Shown: positions 51,736 through 64,000 of the stretch, piece after piece
Numbering within the stretch: position 1 is the stretch's first letter
Layout of the letters: each line of letters starts with the position of its first letter
Assembly (NCBI GenBank): GCA_022577435.1
Contig: JAKOON010000012.1
Span: 6,782,412 to 6,846,411 of the forward strand
Direction of reading: 5' to 3'
Source: Embiotoca jacksoni
Taxonomy: Eukaryota; Chordata; Actinopteri; Embiotocidae
Length of the DNA stretch: 64,000 bases
Notes under the pieces: model-generated
Seen by the model: only the letters and a program-made list of their open reading frames with translations
What the model was told of the DNA's origin: nothing
The model's database searches: none
Translations under genes and position numbers: made by a program

Positions 51736-54700
51736 GTTACTAAACTTTAATATGTAACTGTGTGCTGTAATGAGTTACTTGGAGCACAATCTCTACGTAG
51801 ATTGTATCATAATTTTCAATCTACTGATTAATTGTTTAGTGAAAGAACACTTCCTAATTTCCCACAGACAAAGATCAAATTTCTTGTTGTGTCCAAAACT
51901 TAATAATTCGACATACAACAAAACACAGAGGAACAGAAAGTCCTCACATAAGAGAAGCTTTAATGAACCAATGAATAGAGGGCAATATATTTAAAACGCT
52001 GAACTGATTACCAAAAATAATTGTGGATTCATTGCTGTGGATTGACTGTTTCAGCACTAAATCACACACAGATATACAAATCCCTTAAAAACCGGTGAAG
52101 GGCTGCAGCGTTATATTGGCATTCAGCACACCGGCACAGACTGGCCAAGATGTGAAGACAAGATCAGGAATCCCTCAAAAAGAAGCAGTAACAATTGTGC
52201 AGGAAATACACACACACTCACGCACACTGAGAGCTCATTGTCTGATCTGAAGAGAGACTTGAGAGTAGTAGATGATGCAGAGGAGGACAGTGAGGGGGAG
52301 AAGAGGAAGTGATGCCAAGAGGCCAAGCCAACAGGAGCGAGGAAGAGGCACGGGGAGGGAGAGGAGGGCAGAGCAGCAGATACACGGCGATAGAGAGAGG
52401 AAGAGCAGGCTGAGACATCCAGAAGAAGAGAGCAGTGTCTCTGGGACGCCATAGATCCAACAAAGGCAGAAATAGACAGCCAGACCAGAAGCAACAGAGG
52501 CTCTCTGAGACACATTGACACACAGCGGTGCTGCTGACCCTTCACACATCTGAGCAGCAAGAGCTATTCATACATGAGCAAGCACACACATTCTTCACCC
52601 ACACGTAAGCAACACCAGCATTAAAGGTGGAACTGTGCTGGAACAAAGTTAAATTTAGCATGATTCCACAGCCAAACTGACCAGTTTGAGACCAAAATGC
52701 ACAACCGAGGACAGCAACAGGCCGTGCTTGGCAGAGGATACATGGCAGGATAAGTTGCATTTTTCATGAGTCCTTTGGGCTGCATATTTATTTGTTTATA
52801 TCTAATAGTCATTTCAAGACTGATCAGGTGAAACTAAATTGTGAGACTATTTGCACACTTACACAAAAGCATAAGACAAATTGTAGCTTCTCTCACACTG
52901 AACCCAACAATTTGCAACTTCTCTCTCCGTGTGAATAAACCACATTGGTCCGCAGCTTTAGACATAAGTTGGACTTTTTTGCACTTTATTCAAGATCAGG
53001 ACAAAAGCTGCTGACAATTCTCAGTAGGCTCAAACACAATTTTTTAACCCAAGCAACAGAGCACTCCATTAAAGGATATAGAAAATAATTTAAGTAATAT
53101 TCAGGGCATGTATGCATTACATCAGACAACACTCAGGTTGTTAGTTTTTTCATTGAAATTTGCAAAATGCTGATTAATTCAGGCAGCAGAATTTGGTTAA
53201 AAAAATAGCAACACATGAACTTCAGAGCTGAAAAAATATGAGGGGAAAAAAATCAGCAATATATTCTAAGAAATTTATTAATTTGCCAAAAATTTGAATT
53301 CTGTTTGCAGACCATCAATTTTGAGCATTTACTAGTTTTCTTGTTTTTGGCAAACAAGTGTCTTCAAAAAATTATCAGTAGATTAATTAGTCATGTAAAA
53401 AATATTTAGTTGCAGCACTACTTATCTAATTGTTACAACATGGTTCCACCAGTCAATTATTGCAAAGGCTGAAAGCATTAGTTAACTAATCAATCAACAG
53501 ATATAATGGGATACTATTGTGGCAGTATAATCATTTCTTTTGGTAATTTAAAAAATAAAAAAATTAATTATTTTGCCTTTGGGAATTAGGCTCTGTGTTT
53601 TTTCACCATTTTAAGACATTTTATAGACCAAGCTATTACATGATACTCATAATGAAAATATTTATTTGTTACGTCCCCAATCACTGCCCAACCCTACACA
53701 TGTGGCCATTCACTTTACACACTCAATAAAAAAGTGAAGAAAACCTTAACAAAAAATACACGACAAAATTACAAAATCACTTCAGACTGGTCTTAATACT
53801 GGAATTTTCTGCTAATGGTTTTGGGACATGACAGTTACTGTTTGAGACCCTGGTTGACTGACTGGTTTCCACTGATACATCAGACTGGCTGGCTGACAGT
53901 TTTACCGACCAGTTGCCGTTGCCATGAGGAGAGTGCTTGTGCTGTGAACATTTCTGCCTCCCTCTCTGGCCTGGCCTGTCTGGGACTGATTAAAGCCTTC
54001 TGCTGAAACAAGGTCATAATTCACTTAGCCATTTCCCAATTTCCGCATAATTACCCTCCTGCTTCACAAACGCTAACGCGCACGAACACACGCGACCGCA
54101 CACAATCACAGCGAAGCTCAGACACAAACACATTTCCTCTCTGATTTGTGTCATTACTGAGCGGAGAGTGGTTAAAAGGTTTCAGAGTTGGCCTCTTAGT
54201 GACAGCTTAAATGGATAAAACCTCAATTAAAGACTCTCTCCCTCTCTGCTGCGCTCACTCTGTGGATGGAATAAGCATAATTCTGTGTCCTCTGCCGTTT
54301 GCTGAAGAGAGGACTCTGCCTTGACTTTTTTCCCCCCTCTGGCTGCTAAATCAAACCTTTACAATCAAGACCTGCTCAAATCTCTCCATAATTGTTCCTC
54401 ATGAAAACCTGTAACAGAGAAGCTACCACCAGAATGAAACGGATGAAAACCTGTCAACATTTCCTGTACACCCACAATTCGTACCCGATGTTGTTTACGT
54501 CTTGATGATCCGATAACAATATTCATAATCGAGGCTCAACAGTAACCATCATTTCTGCCCAGCGAGCAGTGACAATAGACAGATTTCCTGTCAATGCAGT
54601 GGCTCTGCCCCCTGCTGCTCCTCTGTCCTGTCCTGGCTGGAGACAGTTGACTCCTGGTGTGTGTGAGTTTGATGAAAACAGCTGCATTTTCACGTGCGAC

Positions 54701-54986
54701 TGTTTTGTCTTTATTGTAGAGGTTTACTAATTGCGGTGTCGGTTGAGTTTATTAATACTAGACCACTCTGCTCTGCTGTGATCAGGCTCAGCATATGGAC
54801 TCAGACTGCCACTACGCCGCGGTCATTAGCCGTGTCACAAACACACCATATGCGCATCTGGTGTGTGCATGCGTGTCTGTGTGTGTCAGTACAAGCACTG
54901 ACAGTCATTATTAGTACCCCCCCCAAAGTCCCAAGAGCACAGGCGGGGAATAGAGTAGACATCACATAGACAATACTCCCACTCCC

Positions 54987-55016
54987 ACGCGCGCGCGTGC
55001 GCGCACACACACGCAC

Positions 55017-55075
<59 letters not shown>
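54987..55075. repeat. (CG)n(CA)n alternating tract
   Basis: CG alternation (54988-55004) passes into CA with CGCA interruptions, giving 89 nt of unbroken purine-pyrimidine alternation. Confidence 0.95.
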
Positions 55076-55077
<2 letters not shown>

Positions 55078-56149
55078 ATATAAAGCGCTTTGAAACAGCT
55101 TGTAAACATCACAGACTTGTTATCAGCACCTGATTACACTGTTGGAGCTTAGGCATCGGCTCAGAGAATAATGTTAATATCAACAAGAACATTAAGTGTC
55201 TGTGTATGCGTGAGTGTTTTTGTGTGCCGCCTCAAGCCCATTGGTGTGGGATTTGTTCTCTGTGGACAATTTGCTCAAATTTAACACATGGGTGGGAAAG
55301 ATAAATTCTTGTTTCGCCCCATACTTTGTCTAAAATCTACAGATAACAAGGGAAGATGGCAATTTGGCTGTCAAGAAAAAAGGCAACTCATCCGCCTCAG
55401 ACGGCACCATTTTAACTGAGAGCGCAACAAACGCGGCAAGACTCTGACACAGCTCTTCTTGTTATTCAACATGATTTCTAAGGATATAGTGTATCATTGA
55501 GATCCACAGCAGACTACATTTCAAGCTCTTCTTTAAAAATCTGTTTAGTATTGCCACTATTTAACGTGAGCTCTTCATTTCCTTTCTATGCCGATACATT
55601 ACTCATCTCGACAGTGTCCTGAGATGACCTCCAGGTTATGCAAAGCAGTGCACACAGACCCCCAAACACTTTGAAATCAGCAACAGAGAAACATGGGAAA
55701 TAATGATATGTGTGAATGCATGTGTGTCCTTATGCAATCATATCACCTCATTGTGACATGGGTCCCTGTTCTTAAGCTGCTGAGATAAAAAAAAAAAAAA
55801 TACACCGCCATGGTCCCACAATGGTGAGATGTGTAATCTGTTTAAGGACAATCATCCATACCTGCTCAATCATAGTTAAATGGGTCAGCGGTGGAAAGAT
55901 GGAATTATTACAACAACTGAAAGTCACTGCCACATGAACCATGTCAAGCTTGACATTTTGTATTTATTTATACAGGTCGAAGAGAAGCTAGAGGACATAA
56001 GAAGAGTTCATGTGGAAGTAGTCTTTGGAACACTACATTCATTGATAGCCTATAAAAAATATGACTGTATTATTGTTGTGTTCTTCTTGTAATACCCGTC
56101 TTCCTTTGTTGAGGACCACAGCAGAACCATTGTGATATAAAAACAGTAA

Positions 56150-57197
56150 GGGTCTGATTTACTAAACGTTTGCTTGTGTAAAATCACGTGCAAACTTCAC
56201 ACCACATGCACCAAATGCAAATGCATACGTTTAGCACCCGCAATGATATTTACTATCCCTGAAAGTAGAAATAGGAGAAGTGATATTTTAGTAGGACTGA
56301 AAGGCACGTATTAATGAGATGCGCACATCAGGAGAGATGGCTGCTCTTATTGTGGTGAGAAGGAGACGAACGGGAAACTAAATAATACGCAGAGTACGTA
56401 GTTTTACACCCATGTGAAAACTTTTGAGATTAAATTATTTACACATATCGGCTGTTCAGCGATGACATTTGCAAGTTATTGAATGAACTGAATGATGATT
56501 GACAACCAACAACAAGGAGGAGCCACGTAATACTAGCAATTAAAAGCATTTTCCTGCCTCTGGGTCATTCCAGCGTATCGCTGCTTGGATATCCCACCCA
56601 GTCCCGTTATTCAGCTCTGCTGTCCCAGGTCCTGAAGGCAATGTCCAGCAGAATTCACAGGTAGGCAATAGGCTTCATAAGGTTCCCCAACACTCGGGAG
56701 GCACCGAATTAAACTAATTCACCTACTCATCACAGAAAGAGCTGCACCTGCTGCTCAGTGTTTGTCAAGAGGCATCATCCACCGTTCCTCCTGTTTTATT
56801 TTCCCGACGTTTTTATAAATCGATTTTTTTTTTTTCCGCCTAATATCTTGCCATCTTCTCATAATTTAATCTATTGATCTTTTTGTTATTCCCACGGCAT
56901 TGACTTCCTCATTGATAATCTCCTCTATAGCGTTTTGTTCTTGTTATATTTATATTTATTAATTCCAATGGGATCAGATTTCCTTTTGCTTTGGCAGTCG
57001 TTCTGTTAGAACGGCTGGAAACACTTGAACACACTCGAACACCTCATTTGGATAGAGCAATTTGCACCTGATATCAAAGATGCAATTACTCTCAGTAAAT
57101 CACCTGCAAAACGGGTGCAAAATAATTGTGCAAACGTTTGCAATAAACATAAAATAAATTTAGTACCCTTTATTTGAGATCCTCGTAAATCAGGCAC
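56150..57197. mobile_element. PIF/Harbinger-type DNA transposon relic
   Basis: The left end reads gggtctgatttactaaacg and the right end, reverse-complemented, reads gtgcctgatttacgagg. They match at 11 of the first 14 bases as terminal inverted repeats. Both ends are flanked by TAA (56147-56149 and 57198-57200), a 3-bp target duplication of the kind PIF/Harbinger elements make. The subterminal motif aaacgtttgc appears in inverted orientation near both ends. The interior carries a decayed minus-strand Myb/SANT-like frame. At 1.05 kb there is no room for a transposase, so the copy is non-autonomous or internally deleted. Confidence 0.75.
56821..56940 (-). pseudogene. decayed Myb/SANT-like DNA-binding domain (Harbinger accessory protein)
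   Basis: The minus strand translates to EQNAIEEIINEEVNAVGI TKRSID, a stop (TAA), then IMRRWQDIRRKKKKS. The order V-N-A-V, a short basic turn, then W-x-D-I-R-R-K matches the trihelix of NAIF1/Myb-SANT-like proteins that accompany Harbinger transposases and help them bind DNA. The in-frame stop and further stops upstream (toward 57000) show it is not functional. The lysine run comes from a poly-T tract at 56824-56835. Confidence 0.65.
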
Positions 57198-59014
57198 TAA
57201 GTAGAGGTAAAGGGAGAGCCTGTCTATCGACTCATATCTGTCCCCGGCTCTTTCTCACCTTTCAAGTTTGGCTGCAATCCGCTGTTTTTTCTATTAATTT
57301 CCACTGTTACGACAACACAGACGAACAGAACAGTTAAGCAGTGAGTGTGGACAGTGATGGAAGTCGGCATGTGGAGAAAAGATTTTGCACCACATTTTGA
57401 GCTCACCCAGTTTTCATACCTGTGCAGCCACACCTGGCCCGAACCCAGGTGTGGCTGTGAGATTGTTGTTTGTTGGAAAGTTGCTTTAAATTGGGCGACC
57501 CATACTCATCTTGTCCAAACACCTGAGAGGAGCTTTAACTCACTTTCAGACTGGCCAGACAGCACTTCTGAGACAGTATACAGTGGCACCTTCAGGTAAT
57601 TTAGACTGTCCAGTCTTAACTGTTATATGGCATATGGCTGCAAGGACGTGGATATCCAAGCATCGCTACGCAGGAACCAAACCTGGAATCAAATGTATCT
57701 GCAGTCTCATATTAGGAAATCTGTCCCAACTGACCGAAAAGTCTCAGAGGGATGCATATTTGGTCATCCTTTTAGGCACAGAGATAGAAACCATTTTATC
57801 AGCATTTATAACGGAGGAAAGTCACCCTGCCAGCTTACGGATTTAGTTGAGCTGCAACACTGCTCTGAGCTATTCGTTTCCAGTGGGTGGCAAATGCAAT
57901 GATAAACATGCATTCACATCTCAGGAGATGTATACATATTAAATGCAGATAATATGATTTGAAATAACAACCCTCAAAGATATTCAGAGATCCTGACTGG
58001 ACTCAGTGATTCAAATTTATTGAGTCTGGTTTTATTTGGAATGTAACGCTCCGTCCAAACATGATGTTCAAGTTTCACGAAAGACAAAGAAATACAGAAT
58101 GTACATGTGACATGTAATTGATTATACTAACTGATTGTTCAGTGTTGAACTGAGACATGATGGAAAAAAAAGATTTTGTGAAAATATGTGGTCTTCAGGG
58201 ATTTGTCAGTGTCATGAATTGCAAAAATCATTGATCCAGGCATTGACGAAGACACATTCCAACTAAATCCATATCACATTATCAACACATATTGGTTCTG
58301 CATGCATTATCCTTGACGTTTGGGCCAAATGACACGCATGATGTGCCCAGACCTCAAAAACAGACTTTTAGCATTAAAAAAAAAAGCTGCACCCACATAA
58401 CAGGGCTAATTCAACCAAGGCACATTAACATTTACAAAAGTTCTTATAGAGAGAAAAAAGTAGGTCATCATACAAGTCAAACTAAATTTAATTTGATGGC
58501 CAATCCCAAAAGATTTTTTCTTTGTATTTTTATATTCATTATTTATTCCTGTTAAAGGTTTTGTGAAAAATGCAGATGGAATTGAATACTGACTGAGAAC
58601 ACAACATTTATGTGCAGCTCTCTTAGCTTGCAAATTCACTGCAGCCCACCATGCTACACCTCCACCTCCCTTGAGGATGACTACCAAAAATAAATTCTCC
58701 ACCAGTTGAAGCACTAGTGATGATGATATTTTATTTTATTTTTCCTGCTGCATAAAGATCATCTAGCTGTGACCTGAACTGATCTGAATCCACAGCTATT
58801 AATCAACATTAATTCACTTTATAGTTCTGATTGTCCCAAAATGCATGGCTTCTTTTTAAAACAAGAATGTATTTTCCTTTCTGAGTTTGTGTAGGAAGTT
58901 TCATTCGAAAAGAGAACAATTAATTCTGCTCTAATGTAGGAGTGTTTTTAGTCCTAGTCAACATTTGGGGGAGATTTCTAACGAGGACTCTGAAAGGCTT
59001 GAAAATACAGTCTG

Positions 59015-59050
59015 TGAAGCATCTGTGCTAACCACTGAGCCGCCAGCATG
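59015..59050 (-). repeat. tRNA-like SINE head fragment
   Basis: On the minus strand the bases read ggcggctcagtggttagcac followed by 'agatgcttcacag', close to the box A region of common fish tRNA-derived SINEs. Box B and the body are not recognisable, so only a relic can be claimed. Confidence 0.3.
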
Positions 59051-59947
59051 GAATCAGCAGTCACTTAGATCAATACCAATCCTAGGCCAGGCATTTATAC
59101 CTATAAGACCCTTACTTTGTGTCAGGCTCGATCGGAATTGCCCGACTCACAGTGACTCTAATAAAAGTTCAGTCTAAGCAGAATTACATCTGTAAAATCC
59201 CTAAGAACTGGCTTCCTTTGAATCCAAACCATTACAGTGACCAGTTAACGTTTGACTCAAGAATGAGCAAGCAGGAACGCTTAACATCAATACTCCATTT
59301 TCACAGCAATGGTTCCGATTAGTCGATCATGTAAGCGCGACAGCGTTTGAGGAAATGAAAGAGCCAATCGAGATGCAGAAAAATAGGGTGGGCTCGATAT
59401 TTCAGGCTTGTCTTTTTCTCAAGATCAATGTGCGTTTCATGTCTGAGTGTAATTCATAAGATCTGCAAAAAGACGTGTTTTGAGAATGATACATGAGAGA
59501 CGGCTTTGGTCAAAACCTCAAAGTGTAAAAAAGGAGAGGAGAAGTCGAGGAGGAAAGAAAAGACACACAAAGTGTGGGTGAGGTGAGGTGAGGTGAAGAA
59601 AAACAAGCCCTCAAAGCCAGGCAACATATTTCCTCGCACTGGAAAGATTTAGTCCAAGTTAATTTGACAGAGAAAAGATTTTCACATGATTCGCATTAAA
59701 CCATACAGCTCCCAAAATACCACCACCCCGAGAGTGCTTTTCCATCAGACAATAAGGAGGATGAGGGAAGAACAGAGAGGTGGGAGCACGCGCCTGAAAT
59801 CTAGCATATCCCCGAAGAGAAAGAAAAGACAGAGAACAAGAAAATAATTCATGTCTTTCCCTCCTTTCTCATCCATGTCCCTTAATTCTCCTCTCACCTC
59901 CCAGACAATACCTGTCCAATCAGAAAAAATGATTTACTCCTACGGAC

Positions 59948-59949
<2 letters not shown>

Positions 59950-59979
<30 letters not shown>

Positions 59980-59987
59980 CGCGCACG
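59950..59987. repeat. (AT)n(AG)n(CG)n compound simple repeat
   Basis: Three short dinucleotide blocks in series. Confidence 0.85.
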
Positions 59988-60307
59988 CAACAGCACGGGA
60001 AAGACAGGACCACTGGATCTTATTATGCAAACAGCAGTCATCCATCACACAGGTGTTCCCTATTGCTTTTAATTAATGACGGCTCTGTGTGAGCGTCTGC
60101 ACACCACGCATACACACCTTCACACCCACAAGCCAGAATCCATTCACCCGTACTCTGTGGCCTTATTATTCGTTACTAATGAATAGTCTGATCACTGTGT
60201 CTATACGCTATAACAGTTATGATTATCACTGAGCCCGTGTGTGAGATTTTGTTGCATGTGCGCGCGCCAACACACATCAGAGTGGTGGCGGACGATTGAT
60301 GGGTTGC

Positions 60308-60352
60308 GCACACACGGACACACGCGCGCGCGCGCGCATACACACACACACA
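60308..60352. repeat. (CG)n/(CA)n alternating tract
   Basis: A 15-nt CG run (60323-60337) is flanked by CA repeats. Confidence 0.9.
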
Positions 60353-60573
60353 GATGGACCCATGCGTCTTATGATTGCGAGTGAATAATTCCCTTCTTTG
60401 TGCAGATATTCATAAATGTAAATATTGTGGTCCTAAGTGGGGCTGGGAGACAGATAGGTTTGTGTTGCTGTCAACTGGATTGTTGATTGGCCTGTTTAAT
60501 CCTCTCGTCGCCCCCCCTCCCCCCCTCTCTTTCATGCAAATACACGCATAAACCGGGCCTGTGTTACAACACC

Positions 60574-60598
60574 GTGTGTGTGTGTGTGTGTGTGTGTG
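60574..60598. repeat. (GT)n microsatellite
   Basis: It is a GT run of 25 nt. Confidence 0.9.
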
Positions 60599-63500
60599 AG
60601 AACTCAGCGTGTGGATTGAGGCACTAGCTGAGCATTATTACCATTATTATGATGACCCTATTCTCCCTGCTCTATTATAATTCAGCACCAAATCCATCTG
60701 TATTCGTCCGGATTCCCTCTCTTCTCTAACCACTCCCACTGTATTTCTCTCTCACTGTCTCTCTCGTCTCATATTCTTGCATTATTTCTCTCCCGTCTTG
60801 CGTGACGTGTCTCTGTGCAACTCTGACGAGCTGGATGAATATAAAACAAGTTGCACCTCGGCATCGATTACCACACGCACGCGTGTGCATACATATGAGG
60901 GGAAAATTCTGCTTGCGACAGCTGGCTTCATTCCAGCGGCATGCGTTGAGGTGGCAGTGTCATTGATAAACACACACACGCGGAAACACACACAAACGTA
61001 GTGTCGAGAGGTGTTTACGGGTGTGTTTGTTCGCTACCTAATCACTCGCAGAATATACAACTGATAAATTAAGAGATATCATCAGATATCTATTATGCAA
61101 ATCAGTTAACTGCTGTGTTATTGAATTACACACAAACACATGTATACCCACGCGCACACCCGCGCACACAACACGCTCACACTCACAGCGGTGGTTAATT
61201 GCCAGGTGGTGGAAGATAATGTGTGATTTAACGGACTGATGGATTTGTTTTTGTTTTGGTCACCCATCAATGAACAGAGACATCTGTAACGGGGCAAACA
61301 CACACATACACTGGGCCTCACACACACACAAATGCACACCATTACACACACATTCATGCCCAGGGATATCAGTGACAAGTGACTGATGTGCAGTGGCAAT
61401 AGTCTTTGTGCAACGCGCAAAAGCGGGAAATGATCCGTCTTTTGGAAGTTAAAAATAAAAAGTACACAACAGTGAAATGTGGACGTTTATGTGTACGCAC
61501 ACAGTCACGGATATACGTGGGCATGCTAGCATGTGCACAAGTACAAATGTTAAGCGTGCATGTTTGTGCACACGTGCGTGTGAAGTAGTTAATTCTTGTT
61601 AACAGTGTCAGCCTGTCTCTCGTGGTTGATGAGTGGCTCGGGGTCAGGCGCTGGTTGAGAAACTGCAGAGTCCTGAGGCTTTACAATGTGTTTACCACTC
61701 AAACTGACAGCTATACTACAGCTTATTATTGGCCTTCTAAACCTCCACACTACACTGTGAGTTAGAGAAACTCCACGGAGGCCGATCGCCAACGGCTAGA
61801 GACACGCCAGCCAGCCCTACAAATGTTGGATGTTGTGGTGTTGAGTGCAGAGATTAAAATAAATGCTGGAAATAGGATCTGTGCTGGCGGAAAATGGTTC
61901 GATGCTGTTTGAAAGAGTAGATTAAACAGGTTATCTGTCTTTTATGTGCCACTGTCCATAGCCCCCCTTTGTCTCCTAATTCACTAAGTAGGCTGAATTG
62001 AAAAAGTTATCCCCACTCAGTGCTCATACATTGTCATTGTGTATCTGTGCGGTAAGGAAGAGAAAGAGAGGGAGGATGAGATGGGAAGATCAGGGATGAG
62101 GCAGGTCCACTGAGAGGCAGTGTGTTCTTTAATTAACCACAGTCTTTCATAAAAGACACATACACTAAGACTTACACTGCAGGGGCTAAGAACATTCTGC
62201 CACTGGGATGAAAACAGTATTGGCAGTGAACGTGCAGAGAGAGCGAGAGAAGAGAGACCGCTGGGCTCGGCAGCACTCAGGCCCTAGACAGTCGGGTTAA
62301 AGGTTAGGCTGATTCAGACTGCTTTAGCTCTCCCTCTGCTTTGTCGGAATAAAAACAACACTAAAAGTACAACAGAAATCAGCGGACAAATTATTTAATG
62401 AAGAGTACACTACCAAGGCTAACGCTGCTCATGTTACGCCGAGCTGATTGTACGGAGGTCCGTGGATTCACGTCTTCCCTTTCTTTCATGCCTTAGAGCC
62501 TTTTTTCCCCCACGTTTTACCAAAATCAACTTCTGTCACTGATATGAAAACCAAAGGTGGAATTTCATTAGCATTTATTATAGCGGGGGAAAAGTATCGA
62601 AATTGAATAATAAGCACCCTCCACATGGACAGTGACAATGACATTTTCAGCTAAAATGTATTAGCAGCTTCTGTGCATGCATTAGCTTCTGTAAAATGGG
62701 CGGAGATAATTTTCTGACTTTTAGGAATGGTAATATTGTTTGCAGCATTGTATATAACATCATATTTTCTGCTTTTATTACTTTATCTATAATAATTCTG
62801 TTGTGAGATATAGTTTTATTTCATGTTGTAAACTAAAATCACTGGCCTAGAGTTAGTGTTTGGGACAGGCTCATTCATCCTCCTACTGCAAAAACAGCAG
62901 CATTTTTTTCTGAGCTTTCACGTTCTTTACCACTTTAATAAGCACTGCCATGAGACGGGGTCGCTATATGTCTGACTGCTCATCTTGGAGCCCAGTAAAT
63001 TCTGCAGAAGAGGTAAAATACCACACGCTGAGATGTTCTGAGGGACACCTGGTATCCGAAACATATCTCACACAAAGACAGGACTCACTGCAAGATGGAG
63101 GATGAAAAGGAAGGTATGTGTTAATGTGTGACATTGCACGCTTATGTGCATCCAAGACATAAAATTTACATTGACTGATGCGCTATTTTGTGACCTTATC
63201 GAGAAATTGCCAACACGATAAATCACACAACTTGATGAAAATCCGCCAATATTCATTGTAAAATATGACTTTCGCTGGAAAATTAACAACATTTTGTCGA
63301 TGCGTTTTAGGCACAAAAAAAGGTGAGCGTAACCAAATGAAACGTTGATGCACAGATTAGGATGTGTTGAGAAACGGCTGGTTCAACATACCAGAAGATT
63401 TTTCTGAGAATTGTACCAAGAAAGATAAGCCTAGAGTGTGTTGCTGCAGACTGATGCTACATCCTCAAGAATCCAGTAGCAGAGCCATGGACTCAAGAGG

Positions 63501-64000
63501 ACAGTATTAAAAAGGCAGCTTTAAAAAAAATAAAAATAAGAGAGAGGGGTCGGGAAAAAAAGAGCTTTTTCACTTCAATCGAGATAGGGACGGGAGAGCG
63601 AAGGATTAGGAGGATAACAAAAAGGCCAACGGACTGAGTGTAAACAAGAAAGGGGGTTAGGGAGGGATAGAAGGAGAGAGCAAGTTGGAGAGGGAGCAAG
63701 AAGGAGAGATTGAATAGTGACACAGCAACAACACAACACAATGGGGTCAGGATGAAGAAGTGGTCCTAATTGAACCAGATAGAGGAGAAGACAGAGAGAA
63801 AGAGCCCTGAAAGACAGAGGAAGGCTTCCTTTCCTCTCTGTGCCTTCATCATATATGGCTAAAGGTAGAGGAGATGAGAGAGAAACAGAGGGAAGTAACT
63901 GAATAAACTGTTAGAAGCGGAGATTGGTGGTGGACTGAGGAACAAACTAAATATGTCTGACCGTTGATGGAGAGAAGATGGTTTGAAGCCATCTGACAGA

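Larger units (their letters stand above)
43266..56149 (-). other. efna3: efna3 intron 1, repeat-rich upstream part
   Basis: CA/GT arrays are dense between 44258 and 47303, poly-T runs lie at 49219-49238 and 49274-49306, and a C-run/CA array at 50714-50763. A diverged repeat copy is at 51345-51735 and a CG/CA array at 54987-55075. The GC-richer stretch at 48830-49140 has short open frames on both strands but no family resemblance. Confidence 0.65.
57201..64000 (-). other. efna3 intron 1 (or upstream region), window edge
   Basis: No exon was recognised. Three overlapping plus-strand frames at 57345-57902 (84-111 codons) have no recognisable motif. Alternating CG/CA tracts occur at 59981-59987, 60308-60352 and scattered over 60850-61600. 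AT-rich stretches with POU/homeodomain-like motifs are at 60015-60090 and 61070-61130. The last 500 bases are purine-rich. If exon 1 lies just past the edge this is distal intron 1. If an unrecognised exon 1 lies inside, part of it is promoter. Confidence 0.5.

Noticed and set aside
57345..57902. Three overlapping plus-strand frames of 84-111 codons
   Set aside because: They are mutually overlapping in different frames with no recognisable domain. They lie just outside the Harbinger element, so they are not its coding part either.

Overview
The window looks like teleost (probably percomorph) genomic DNA. It has one intron-rich vertebrate gene, close to thirty dinucleotide microsatellites of about 40 nt or more, and several dispersed repeats of fish type. 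There are no long open reading frames, operons or bacterial-type features. The species assignment is inferred from the gene and the repeat style only.

The one gene I can support is an ephrin-A ligand on the minus strand, best matched to ephrin-A3 (efna3). Four consecutive coding exons can be placed to the base with canonical GT/AG junctions in matching phase: exon 2 (17356-17648, 293 nt, most of the receptor-binding domain), exon 3 (15710-15775, 66 nt, end of that domain), exon 4 (14465-14542, 78 nt, acidic linker) and exon 5 (8659-8777, 119 nt, GPI-attachment tail and stop). Together they encode 184 complete residues. Exon 1, with the signal peptide and first beta strand, was not found. It most likely lies beyond base 64000, which makes intron 1 at least 46 kb and about 72% of the window intron 1.

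Layout: 1 to about 8480 is the 3' flank with no supported gene; 8480-8658 is the probable 3' UTR; 8659-17648 holds exons 5 to 2 with introns of 5.7, 1.2 and 1.6 kb; 17649-64000 is intron 1. Intron 1 contains a 1.05 kb PIF/Harbinger-type DNA element with a decayed Myb/SANT-like gene (56150-57197), SINE-like and other dispersed repeats, very long CA/GT, GA and CT arrays, and several AT-rich homeodomain/POU-motif stretches that might be conserved regulatory elements. That last point cannot be decided without alignment.

The most interesting structural point is a (UG)n tract starting 23 nt inside intron 3, right after the exon 3 donor. About 100 nt later comes a (CA)n tract of similar length, so the pre-mRNA could form a long UG/CA hairpin beside exons 3 and 4, both of which are frame-neutral cassettes. 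I see no wholly new system in this window.
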